This document shows positions 49,090 through 57,461 of a stretch of 59,855 nucleotides of DNA, piece by piece. The number at the start of each line of letters is the position of its first letter. The first letter of the stretch is position 1. A model generated the notes under the pieces. The model made no database searches. It was not told the DNA's origin and saw only the letters and a list, made by a program, of their open reading frames with translations. A program made the translations under genes and the position numbers. Source of the stretch: Bradyrhizobium jicamae (GTDB lineage: Bacteria > Pseudomonadota > Alphaproteobacteria > Rhizobiales > Xanthobacteraceae); the NCBI RefSeq assembly GCF_001440395.1, contig NZ_LLXZ01000166.1, positions 552 to 60,406 on the forward strand. Direction: 5' to 3'.

Positions 49090-50736
49090 TTACGCCGGCC
49101 CGGCCGGCACATCCGAAAACCGCGTCAGCCATGCCACCGGGCCGATGCTGGCGGCGACGATCAACAACGCGGCGAGTGCGCCTTCCTCAAAACTGCCGCG
49201 GCTGGCGTACTGGTAGATCGAGGTCGCCAGCGTGTCGACGTTGAGCGGCCGCAGCAGCAGCGTCGCCGGCAATTCCTTCAGGCAATCCACGAACACCACG
49301 ATGACGGCGCCGAGCATGGCGGGGCGGAGCAGCGGCAGGTGGATCAGCCGCATCGTCGTGGTCTGGCCGGCGCCGACCGCGCGTGCGCTGTCGTCATAGT
49401 CGCGCGGAATCCGTTCGAACCCCGCCTTGATGAACCCGGTCGGCACCGCCAGAAACCGGATCACATAGGCGATGATGACGGCAGCGCCCGAGCCGACAAT
49501 GATCAGTCCTGGCAGCGATCGTCCAAGCCACCCGGCGAGCGTGTTGATCGTGTTGTCGATGGCAAGCACCGGTGCGAGCAGGCCGAGCGCCAGCACCAGC
49601 CCCGGCAGCGTGTAGCCTAGTTGCGCGATGTTCATCGCGACGAAGCGCAGCGCCGTCGATCGCCAGCGCCACGCCAGAATCGTGGCAAGGCCGAGCAGCA
49701 GCGCCGTCAGCGTGGCGAGGCTTGCAAACGCAACCGAGTTGAAGGCGTCGCGCCACAATGCCAGGTCGAAATTCGCGAGCAGCCCGCGCTTGAAGCTCTG
49801 ATGCGCGAGATAAAGGAACGGCACCAGAAATCCGAGGAAGACCGGCAGCAGGCAGGCCGCCAACGCACAGGTGCCCTTGATGCCGGTGAGCTTCGTCCGC
49901 TGCGTCAGCCTCGGGCTTTCAGCGGAAAATTCCGTCGTGACGTTGCGCCGTCCGTAACGCTCGATCGCGATGAGCCCGGCCACGATCGCCAGCATGAAGC
50001 AGGACAGTTGCGCGGCGCCGGCGAGGCTGCCGCGGTTGAGCCAGGTCGTGAACACCGACACGGTGAGCGTACGGACGCCGAGATACTCGCTGGCGCCGAT
50101 GTCGTTCAGCGTTTCCAGCGACACCAGCGCTGTGCCGACCGCCAGCGCGGGACGCGCCATCGGCAGCGAAATGCGCCAGAAGGTGGTCCAGCGGCCGGCG
50201 CCCAGCGTCTTTGCGGCTTCTGCAAACTCTGCGCTCTGGAACTGGAACATCGTGCGCGCCGACAGATAGACGTAAGGGTAGAGCACCAGCGCGATCACGA
50301 TGATGGCGCCGGGCAGCGAGCGCAGATTGGGCAGCATGCGCACGGTATCCGGCAGCGGCAGCCAGAGCGCAAGCGTCTTGTGAATCAGGCCCAGCGGCTC
50401 GAACAGGTCGACGTAAACGTAAGCGGCGAGATAGGTCGGGATCGCCAGCGGCAACGGCAGCAGCCATAGCAGCATCTGCCGACCGCGGAATTCATGCAGT
50501 GATACCGTCCACGCCGTGCCGGTGCCGATCGCAAGCGACAAGGCGGCGACGCCGCCGAGCAGCAGCGTGGTGTCGAGGAGGGTAGCCGGCAGCACGTAGT
50601 CAATGAGATGCCGCCAGAGGTCCGGTGCCGGCTGCAGCGCAAGGACAATGATGGAAATGACGGGAGCTGCGACCAGGACAGCGGTTGCGACCGCGATGGA
50701 TGCGGCGATGCGTCCGGCGTGAGTCGGCCGGTTCAC
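49090..50736 (-). CDS. Iron(III) ABC transporter permease, two-domain (FbpB/SfuB type)
   Basis: A 548-residue permease made of two fused binding-protein-dependent domains. Each carries an EAA loop: FAEAAKTLGAGRWTTFWRI in the first half and YDDSARAVGAGQTTTMRLI in the second. About twelve helices are predicted. It follows the iron-binding-protein gene on the same strand after about 100 nt that include a strong hairpin. Confidence 0.88.
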   Translation of the reverse strand: MNRPTHAGRIAASIAVATAVLVAAPVISIIVLALQPAPDLWRHLIDYVLPATLLDTTLLLGGVAALSLAIGTGTAWTVSLHEFRGRQMLLWLLPLPLAIPTYLAAYVYVDLFEPLGLIHKTLALWLPLPDTVRMLPNLRSLPGAIIVIALVLYPYVYLSARTMFQFQSAEFAEAAKTLGAGRWTTFWRISLPMARPALAVGTALVSLETLNDIGASEYLGVRTLTVSVFTTWLNRGSLAGAAQLSCFMLAIVAGLIAIERYGRRNVTTEFSAESPRLTQRTKLTGIKGTCALAACLLPVFLGFLVPFLYLAHQSFKRGLLANFDLALWRDAFNSVAFASLATLTALLLGLATILAWRWRSTALRFVAMNIAQLGYTLPGLVLALGLLAPVLAIDNTINTLAGWLGRSLPGLIIVGSGAAVIIAYVIRFLAVPTGFIKAGFERIPRDYDDSARAVGAGQTTTMRLIHLPLLRPAMLGAVIVVFVDCLKELPATLLLRPLNVDTLATSIYQYASRGSFEEGALAALLIVAASIGPVAWLTRFSDVPAGPA

Positions 50737-50778
50737 GCCGGCTCACATCGGGAAGAAGCCGGAAACCCATGCAGCATT

Positions 50779-50807
50779 ATGCCCTCTCCCGGGGAGGGAG
50801 AGGGCAT
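50779..50807. repeat. Intercistronic palindrome between iron transporter genes
   Basis: ATGCCCTCTCCC pairs perfectly with GGGAGAGGGCAT across a 5-nt loop. With no T-run it should act as a stability hairpin that keeps binding-protein mRNA above permease mRNA. It resembles dispersed CCCTCTCCC repeats. Confidence 0.7.
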
Positions 50808-50839
50808 GTTGGCAGAAATGCTTTGGCGACCTGGTGCGA

Positions 50840-51865
50840 TCAATTATCGAACCCGACCTTGTCGACCAGCGTTGAGGCCGCCTTGCGGTTGGCGACGATC
50901 TTGGCGATCGGCGTCGGATCGGCGGTGAGCTTGCCGTAGCCCGCGATCGTCGGGTTGACGGCGACGCCGGCGCGGATCGGGTATTCGTAGTTGGCGTCGG
51001 CGTAGATCTGCTGCGCCTTGTCGCCGGCCAGCCATTCGATCAGTTTCACTCCGTTGGCCTTGTTGGGCGCGTTCTTCGCCAGGATGACGCCGGAAAGATT
51101 GACGTGGGTGCCGCCGCCTTCGAACGTCGGCAGGATCACCTTGGTGGCTTCCGCCCACGGTTTCTTCTCGGGATCGTTGTTCATCATCAGCGCCCAATAA
51201 TAGGTGTTGCCGATGCCGATATCGCACTTGCCGGCCGCGACGTCGCGCGCCGCTTCGCGGTCGCCGCCCGACGGCTTCTGCGCCAGATTGGCCTTCACGC
51301 CCTTCAGCCATTCCTCGGCCTTGGCCTCGCCGTGCTTGGCCACATAGGCCGCGAACAGGCCGTTGTTGTAGATGTGCTGGCCCGAACGGATGCAGATCTT
51401 GCCCTTCCACTTCGGGTCGGCAAGCTCTTCATAGGTGATCTTGTCCTGCTTGACGCGGTCCTTCGAGGCGTAGATCACGCGTGCGCGCATCGAAATGCCG
51501 GCCCACTGGCCGTCCGGATCGCGATATTGCGCCGGCACGATCTCGTCGATCACCACCGACTTGATCGGCTGGGTAACGCCGGCCTGAACGGCGTCGTCGA
51601 GGCGGCCGAGATCGACCGTGAGCAGCACGTCGGCCGGGCTGTTGGCGCCCTCGGCCTTCATCCGCTGCTCGAGACCCGAGCTTGCCGAGACCACGTTGAC
51701 CTTGATGCCGGTGTCCTTGGTGAAGGCATCGAACAACGGCTGGATCAGCTTGGTTTCGCGATAGGTGTAGACGTTGACCTCGCCGTCGGCGGACGCCGTC
51801 GAGGCTCCGAATGCGGTGAAACAGAGCAACGCTGCGGTTGCGGCAGTAGCGCGAAAATTCGTCAT
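50840..51865 (-). CDS. Iron(III) ABC transporter substrate-binding protein (FutA/FbpA type)
   Basis: A 341-residue protein with a signal peptide (ending ASADGEVNVYTYRE) and the tyrosine-rich iron site expected of this class: YTYRETKLIQPLF, SGQHIYNNG and GNTYYWALM. It should bind ferric ion in the periplasm. The ATPase subunit (fbpC) is not found beside it. Confidence 0.88.
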   Translation of the reverse strand: MTNFRATAATAALLCFTAFGASTASADGEVNVYTYRETKLIQPLFDAFTKDTGIKVNVVSASSGLEQRMKAEGANSPADVLLTVDLGRLDDAVQAGVTQPIKSVVIDEIVPAQYRDPDGQWAGISMRARVIYASKDRVKQDKITYEELADPKWKGKICIRSGQHIYNNGLFAAYVAKHGEAKAEEWLKGVKANLAQKPSGGDREAARDVAAGKCDIGIGNTYYWALMMNNDPEKKPWAEATKVILPTFEGGGTHVNLSGVILAKNAPNKANGVKLIEWLAGDKAQQIYADANYEYPIRAGVAVNPTIAGYGKLTADPTPIAKIVANRKAASTLVDKVGFDN

Positions 51866-51956
51866 GAGGGTTGCCCGACAATGCTGGTGGAGATGCCGGT
51901 TTCAGTAGCGCAGCGGCCACGACGGCGTCAGCGACGGTATGTCGCGAACGGCTTTG

Positions 51957-51994
51957 TTTAGAGCGATTCCAGTTTTTGATTTAGAGTGATTCCA
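51957..51994. promoter_or_regulatory. Direct repeat upstream of the iron-binding protein gene
   Basis: TTTAGAGCGATTCCA (51957-51971) and TTTAGAGTGATTCCA (51980-51994) repeat with a 23-bp period, about 90-130 nt above the start. Each has a loose TTTAGA-N-TTC form, weakly like iron-control (Irr) boxes. The sequence also resembles the start of dispersed repeats, so the role is uncertain. Confidence 0.35.
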
Positions 51995-52124
51995 AAGTAT
52001 CGGATGCCGTTGTGAGGCGTGCCGCCGGCCAAATGGCTCTGGCATTCTTCATGCTTGGAATCGAGAGGCGCCGGTACCACAGTGCTTGATGGCGCTACAA
52101 GTCGGGTCAGGTGGAGCAAAATCG

Positions 52125-52610
52125 ATGCAGGCGGTTCTGGACTATTGCACCGGAGGAACGAAGCGCGCCGTGCCGGCGGGCACGCTCGTGCTCCAGGAGG
52201 GCAGCAGGACCGGACACCTGTTCGTGCTGCTGGAAGGACGGCTGGAGGTCATCAAGGGCGATAGCGTCGTCGCCGTTCTGACCGAGCCGGGGGCGCTGCT
52301 GGGCGAAATGTCGGTCCTGCTCGAGCAGCCCCACACCGCCACCGTGCGCGCCGCCGCCGATTCCATCGTCTACGAATTCGACGACGCTGCAGCCTTCCTG
52401 CGCGACCAGCCGGCGGTGGCGCTGTTGATCGCGCGCCTGCTGGCGCAACGCCTCAACGTCGCCAATACCTATCTGGCGGACCTGATGCATCAATACGCCG
52501 GTCAGGGTAACCATCTCTCGATGGTCGGCGAGCTTCTGCAGAGCATGATCAACCTGCCGCCGTCGCAGGTCTCGCCTGGCTCGGATCGGCAATCCGACCC
52601 AAGGATCTGA
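52125..52610 (+). CDS. Cyclic nucleotide-binding domain protein
   Basis: A 161-residue single cNMP-binding domain. The beta-roll reads RAVPAGTLVLQEGSRTGHLF and VLLEGRLEVIKGD, and the phosphate-binding cassette is GALLGEMSVLLEQPHTATVRA, with the Gly-Glu pair and the Arg position filled by Thr-Ala-Thr-Val-Arg. There is no DNA-binding or kinase domain. The start at 52125 has GGAG 8 nt upstream. Its last 62 nt overlap the opposite-strand phosphoesterase gene. Confidence 0.8.
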   Translation: MQAVLDYCTGGTKRAVPAGTLVLQEGSRTGHLFVLLEGRLEVIKGDSVVAVLTEPGALLGEMSVLLEQPHTATVRAAADSIVYEFDDAAAFLRDQPAVALLIARLLAQRLNVANTYLADLMHQYAGQGNHLSMVGELLQSMINLPPSQVSPGSDRQSDPRI

Positions 52611-53376
52611 GCCACGCTGGAACGATCGTGACCGGCGCGGCCGGCCGCTGCAGCGGCGCCTTGAGATCGATGCAGTGCGCCTCGCCCGCCGGCAGCCAGA
52701 ACGCCGTGCCCACATCGAGATCGAGCACGATATAGACCGGCGGACGACCCGGCTGCAGCCCCGCGTTGAACACCCAGGTTGGGCCAAGCCGGTCGAACCA
52801 CGAACCATCCGAAATGAACGGCGACTGATGCACGTGGCCCGAGATCACCATCGACGGCTGGTACTGCGCGATCCATTGCACCAGTTCGACGTCGCCGAAG
52901 AACCGCTTGCCGCCCCAACTCGTCGGCGAGTTCGCCGGCGGCGCATGATGCACCCAGATCCAGCGTGGCGCTCGCTCGGCCGCGGCGTCGCGTAGCTGGG
53001 TTTCGATGCGGCCCTTGACCAGCGGCCCGTCCCACCACGGACACACCGTAAACAGCGTGTCGCCCACGGTTAGGCTGTCGCCATCGCAGGCGATGCCGAG
53101 TTCACGGACGTCGCCGACCCAGCGCGCGATCTTTTCGCCCTCGGCGCTGCGTTCGTCGAGGTCGTGATTGCCCGAGCAGAGGATGACGCGCGTCGTTTGC
53201 GACAGCAGCGACAGGTATTTTTTCACCACCAGAATCTGCGCGCGGAAATCGACGAACGATCCGATGTCGAGCGCGTCGCCGGCAAAAATGACGACGTCGA
53301 ATTCAGTAGCTGCTGCGAGCAGCCAGTCGAACTGCGGCAGCGAATAATGCAAGTCGGCAACGACAAGGCATCGCAT
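52549..53376 (-). CDS. Calcineurin-like metallophosphoesterase
   Basis: A 275-residue enzyme with the five metal-site motifs: VADLHYS (DxH), AGDALD (GD), CSGNHDLD (GNHD), VHHAPP and SGHVHQS (GHxH). The start at 53376 places the first motif at residue 6, as usual; a longer frame to 53430 adds no domain. The fold covers phosphodiesterases and phosphatases, including cyclic-nucleotide ones. It converges on and overlaps a cyclic-nucleotide-binding gene. Confidence 0.85.
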   Translation of the reverse strand: MRCLVVADLHYSLPQFDWLLAAATEFDVVIFAGDALDIGSFVDFRAQILVVKKYLSLLSQTTRVILCSGNHDLDERSAEGEKIARWVGDVRELGIACDGDSLTVGDTLFTVCPWWDGPLVKGRIETQLRDAAAERAPRWIWVHHAPPANSPTSWGGKRFFGDVELVQWIAQYQPSMVISGHVHQSPFISDGSWFDRLGPTWVFNAGLQPGRPPVYIVLDLDVGTAFWLPAGEAHCIDLKAPLQRPAAPVTIVPAWLRSLGRIADPSQARPATAAG

Positions 53377-53464
53377 AATGATCAAATCCAAAAATGCCCA
53401 GGAAACGGTCAATCCGTAAGCGGATTGCATTCAGGCAGACTGGATTCGAGCAAGAATTATGCCG

Positions 53465-54964
53465 CTAGTCCTCGCTCGCCTTGAATCGGTTCATCCCCTT
53501 CAGCACGAACGGCGCCAATAGCGCGATCAGCGCGATGCCGAGCAGCGTTGCCGACATCGGGCTCTGCAGCAGCACCAGGGGATCGCCGAGGCTGATCGCC
53601 AGCGCCCGGCGTAGCTGGCTTTCGGCGATCGGGCCGAGGATGAGGCCTACGACGACGGGCGCGATCGGAAAATCGTACCGGCGCATCAGAAAGCCCAGCA
53701 CGCCAAAACCTGCCAGCATCGACAGTTCGACCACCGACGGTTTTGCGGCGATAGTGCCCATGGTCGCGAACACGAGGATGCCGGCGTACAGCCACGGCTG
53801 CGGAATCGCTAGCAGCCGCACCCATAAGCCCACCAGCGGCAGGTTGAGAACCAGCAGCATGACGTTGGCGATGAAGAGGCTGGCGATCAGGCCCCACACG
53901 AGATCGGGCCGTTCAGCGAACAGCAGCGGCCCCGGATTCAGGCCGTATTGCTGAAAGCCTGCCAGCATCATCGCAGCCGTGGCCGAGGTCGGAAGGCCCA
54001 GCGTCAGCAACGGCACGAGCGTGCCGGCGGCGGAGGCGTTGTTGGCGGCTTCCGGCCCCGCGACGCCTTCGATCGCGCCCTTGCCGAATTCCTCCGGATG
54101 TTTCGTCAGCCGCTTCTCGGTGGAGTAGGACAGGAATGTCGGGATCTCCGCGCCGCCGGCCGGCAGCGCGCCGATCGGGAAGCCGAACATCGTCCCGCGC
54201 AGCCACGCTTTCCATGACCGCTTCCAGTCTTCCATCGTCATCCACAGCGAGCCGCGCACCGGCTCGATCTTCTCCTCGGCATGATGGCGGCGCGAGGCGA
54301 CGTAGAGCGCTTCGCCGACGGCGAACAGGCCGACCGCCAGCGTTGTCACCTCCACGCCGTCGAGCAGTTCGGGAATGCCGAACGCAAGCCGCGCCTGTCC
54401 CGTGAGCTTGTCGATGCCGATCAGGCCGAGCGTCAATCCGATGAACAGGCTGGTCAGCCCGCGGATCGGAGAATCGCCGAAGGTCGCCGACACCGTCACG
54501 AAGGCCACGCACATCAGCGCGAAATAATCTTCAGGCCCGAACTTCACCGCGAAATCGACCAGCAACGGCGCGAGAAAGGCCAGGCCAATGGTGGCGAGTG
54601 TGCCCGCGACGAACGAGCCGATCGCCGCCGTCGCCAGCGCCGGACCGCCGCGGCCGGCTTTGGCCATCTTGTTGCCCTCGAGTGCGGTCGCCATCGATGC
54701 GCTCTCGCCCGGCGTGTTGATCAGGATCGCGGTGGTCGATCCGCCATACATGCCGCCGTAATAGATGCCGGCGAACATGATCAGCGAGCCGCCGGGATCG
54801 AGCTTGTAGGTGACCGGCAGCAGCAATGCGACGGTAAGCGCCGGGCCGATGCCGGGCAGCACGCCGACCGCAGTGCCGAGAAACACGCCGATCAGCGCAT
54901 AGAGCAGGTTCATCGGCTGGACGGCGACGGCCATGCCATGCGCGAGGGCGACGAAGGTTTCCAT
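53465..54964 (-). CDS. tctA: Tripartite tricarboxylate transporter, large membrane subunit TctA
   Basis: A 499-residue membrane protein with about twelve helices and TctA hallmarks: GVLPGIGPALTVALLLPVTY near the N-terminus, IYYGGMYGGSTTAILINTPGE and the central LTLGLPTSATAAMML. It forms the secondary-transport channel. Its start overlaps the tctB stop by one base. Confidence 0.93.
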   Translation of the reverse strand: METFVALAHGMAVAVQPMNLLYALIGVFLGTAVGVLPGIGPALTVALLLPVTYKLDPGGSLIMFAGIYYGGMYGGSTTAILINTPGESASMATALEGNKMAKAGRGGPALATAAIGSFVAGTLATIGLAFLAPLLVDFAVKFGPEDYFALMCVAFVTVSATFGDSPIRGLTSLFIGLTLGLIGIDKLTGQARLAFGIPELLDGVEVTTLAVGLFAVGEALYVASRRHHAEEKIEPVRGSLWMTMEDWKRSWKAWLRGTMFGFPIGALPAGGAEIPTFLSYSTEKRLTKHPEEFGKGAIEGVAGPEAANNASAAGTLVPLLTLGLPTSATAAMMLAGFQQYGLNPGPLLFAERPDLVWGLIASLFIANVMLLVLNLPLVGLWVRLLAIPQPWLYAGILVFATMGTIAAKPSVVELSMLAGFGVLGFLMRRYDFPIAPVVVGLILGPIAESQLRRALAISLGDPLVLLQSPMSATLLGIALIALLAPFVLKGMNRFKASED

Positions 54965-55464
54965 TACAGCAGTCTTTCCAGGGGGCCGGCAGGGAGGCTC
55001 AACGTCAGCAGCCGATCGAAGGCGAGGTAGATCAGGGTGGTCATCACGAGGGCGATGATGAGATCGGCGAGCAGTGCGCGCCGTCCGAACGCTGCCGAAG
55101 TGGTGACGAACAGCGCCGATGTCGCCAGGATGAAGCCGCCGCCGAAGCCGATGATGGCGATCAGCAGCGCAAGTCCGCCGAGGATCAGCAGCACGGGCTT
55201 GAAATCGGCGCTCTCGCGCGGTGGCAGGTTGCCGCGTAAGCCGTCGATCAGGTTGCCGATCGCAAGCAGGCCGAGCCCGACTGCGACGACGATCGGCATC
55301 GCCTCGGGCCCCATGCCGTACATCGTGGTGGCAGGCAGTTGCCGTGCGTCCAGTACCAGCACCACGGCAAGCACCGCGAGAACAGCGGCAACGACCAGAC
55401 CCGCAGGATCGACGCGCCGCGCCGCCGGCTCCTGCGGAAGATCGCTGGAAGGGGTGTCCGTCAT
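54964..55464 (-). CDS. tctB: Tripartite tricarboxylate transporter, small membrane subunit TctB
   Basis: A 166-residue protein with four helices, as in TctB. Sequence conservation is low in this family and the call rests on topology and position between tctC and tctA. Both ends overlap its neighbours by 1-4 nt. Confidence 0.85.
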   Translation of the reverse strand: MTDTPSSDLPQEPAARRVDPAGLVVAAVLAVLAVVLVLDARQLPATTMYGMGPEAMPIVVAVGLGLLAIGNLIDGLRGNLPPRESADFKPVLLILGGLALLIAIIGFGGGFILATSALFVTTSAAFGRRALLADLIIALVMTTLIYLAFDRLLTLSLPAGPLERLL

Positions 55465-56429
55465 GATTTGACGAGGCCGACCGATTTCAGCACGTCGGTC
55501 ACGCGCGCCGTTTCCTTCTTCAGGAAATCCGCGAACGCATCGCCGGAAAGATAGGCGTCATCCCAGCCCTTCTGCTTGAGGATGTCCTTCCAGGCGTCCG
55601 ACTTGACCATCTTCTCCACCGCCTCGCTCAGGACCTTGCGCTGCTCCGGCGTGATGCCGGGAGGCGCGACCACCGATCGCCAGTTGGCGATCACGAGGTC
55701 GATGCCCTGTTCCTTGAACGTCGGTATATCGAGGCCGGCGATGCGCTTCTCCGACGTGACGCCGAGTGCGCGCAGCTTGCCTGACTTGATCTGGCCTTCG
55801 TACTCGCTTAGGCCCGAAATGCCGGCGGTGACCTTGCCGCCGAGAATCGCCGCCAGCGACTCGCCGCCGCCGGAGAATGGGATGTAGTTGATCTTCTTGG
55901 CGTCGGCCCCGATCGTGCCCGCAAACAGCGCCGCCATCACATGGTCGACGCCGCCGGTCGAGCCGCCGGCGAAGGTCACCTTGGCGATGTCGGCCTTCAC
56001 GGCAGCGGCGAGATCCTGCGCCGTCTTGAGCGGCGAATTCGCCGGCACCACGATCACCTGGATCTCCTCGGTGAGGCGCGCGATCGGCGTCACCTGCTCG
56101 AGCGTCACCGGCGATTTGTTCATGGCGAGCGCACCGACCATGACGAAGCCGTTCACCATCATCTGGTTGCCGTCGCCCTTGGCGCCGTTGACGAACTGCG
56201 CGATGCCGACGCTGCCGCCGGCGCCTGCCACGTTGGTGACCTGAATGCTGCGGGCGATCTTGGCGGCGACCAGCGCCTGCTGCATCGCGCGCGCGGTCTG
56301 ATCCCATCCGCCGCCGGGGGCTGCGGGCGCCATGATCTTGAGCTCGAGCTGCTGCGAGAGGGCAGGGGCTGCGGCTGCAAGGGTCAACGCGACGACCGCG
56401 CCGAACAGGCGCGTATGGAACGGGATCAT
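55461..56429 (-). CDS. tctC: Tripartite tricarboxylate transporter, binding protein TctC
   Basis: A 322-residue binding protein with a signal peptide (LFGAVVALTLAAAAPALSQQ) and the TctC/Bug core: APAAPGGGWDQTARAMQQAL and FAGGSTGGVDHVMAALFAG. It captures a carboxylate such as citrate or a related acid; the exact ligand cannot be read. It is first in the tctCBA operon. Confidence 0.92.
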   Translation of the reverse strand: MIPFHTRLFGAVVALTLAAAAPALSQQLELKIMAPAAPGGGWDQTARAMQQALVAAKIARSIQVTNVAGAGGSVGIAQFVNGAKGDGNQMMVNGFVMVGALAMNKSPVTLEQVTPIARLTEEIQVIVVPANSPLKTAQDLAAAVKADIAKVTFAGGSTGGVDHVMAALFAGTIGADAKKINYIPFSGGGESLAAILGGKVTAGISGLSEYEGQIKSGKLRALGVTSEKRIAGLDIPTFKEQGIDLVIANWRSVVAPPGITPEQRKVLSEAVEKMVKSDAWKDILKQKGWDDAYLSGDAFADFLKKETARVTDVLKSVGLVKS

Positions 56430-56738
56430 GGGGGTTCCTCCAGGCTCAAGCCGAGCCGTTGTGTGTCAATTCGCCGCATATCAGCCGGAAACGCCGCCGC
56501 TGTCCAGAAGGACCTTTGCGTCGAGCGAACCGGGCACCAGGGATTTCGCTAGGGCTCTGAGGCGCGTGCGTTTTTGGCCTTTGGCACTTGCCTTGAACGA
56601 AGCGAAGCGCCAATTGCTCGGCACGTTCGAAGGGGTGTCGTGCTTTGCTTGGCCTTGGCCAGGGCGCCTGAGTAGACGCAATGACGAAGTTGGCCAGGGC
56701 CTTGGGGTCGAATGCCGGCGATGATTGAGGGGAAATAG
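56430..56738. other. Intergenic region, tctC / GST
   Basis: About 309 nt between divergent genes without an ORF I would support. TTGGCCAGGGC-like sequence occurs twice (near 56663 and 56690). Promoters for both genes should be here, but no clear boxes or operators were recognised. Confidence 0.4.
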
Positions 56739-57455
56739 ATGCAGGACAACGTCCAATCCGGTCGAGAATCGAAGCGAAGCAGCGGCCGCAAGATGCGGCT
56801 GTTCTCCGCCGCCCTGAGCATGTTCGGCGCCAAGGTTCAGATTGCCGCGCACGAGAAGGGCATCGATGTCGAGCTGGTCATGGTCCCCTTCACCCAGAAG
56901 GAGGGCTATGCGCCCAAGCATCCGGAAGTCCTGCGCATCAATCCGAAGCGCCAGGTCCCGGTGCTGATCGACGGTGACCTCGAGATTTTCGATTCCACCC
57001 AGATCTTCGAGTATCTCGAAGACATCAAGCCGGATCCTGCGCTGTGGCCCGCCAGTCCGGCAGCGCGAGCCCGGGCTCGCCGGCTCGAGCATGAATCGGA
57101 CGAGGTCTATTTCCCGCATATCATCAAACTGATGCCGCTCTGGAAAACGCCCGACGATCCCGCCGGCAAGCCCGCGCGCGAGGCCGCTGCCGCTTTTTAT
57201 CGAACGATGGAGCGCGCGCTTGGCGACCGCGAGTTTCTCGCCGGCGAATATTCCTTTGCCGATATCGCGTTCTATATGGCGCAGCTGTTCGGCGCCCGCA
57301 TGGGGGCCGACATGACCAGTGAGACGCCAAATCTTCTGCAATGGCGCCAGCGCATGACGGCAAGGCCGGCCGTCATCAAGGTCGTCGCACCGATGGCCGA
57401 TTATCTGCGCAGCGACGGCCGCAGCGTTCCAGCGTTTCTCTCGCCGATCGCGTGA
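56739..57455 (+). CDS. Glutathione S-transferase family protein
   Basis: A 238-residue GST. The N-terminal thioredoxin-like domain starts at MRLFSAALSMFGAKVQIAAHE, with PVLIDGDLEIFDSTQIFEYL forming the glutathione-binding cis-Pro and Asp-Ser site; the helical C-terminal domain follows. Ser in SMFGAK is the likely catalytic position. GAGGGG before ATG 56739 favours the longer start, adding 18 basic residues ahead of the fold; ATG 56793 is the alternative. Confidence 0.87.
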   Translation: MQDNVQSGRESKRSSGRKMRLFSAALSMFGAKVQIAAHEKGIDVELVMVPFTQKEGYAPKHPEVLRINPKRQVPVLIDGDLEIFDSTQIFEYLEDIKPDPALWPASPAARARARRLEHESDEVYFPHIIKLMPLWKTPDDPAGKPAREAAAAFYRTMERALGDREFLAGEYSFADIAFYMAQLFGARMGADMTSETPNLLQWRQRMTARPAVIKVVAPMADYLRSDGRSVPAFLSPIA

Positions 57456-57461
57456 TCGACG

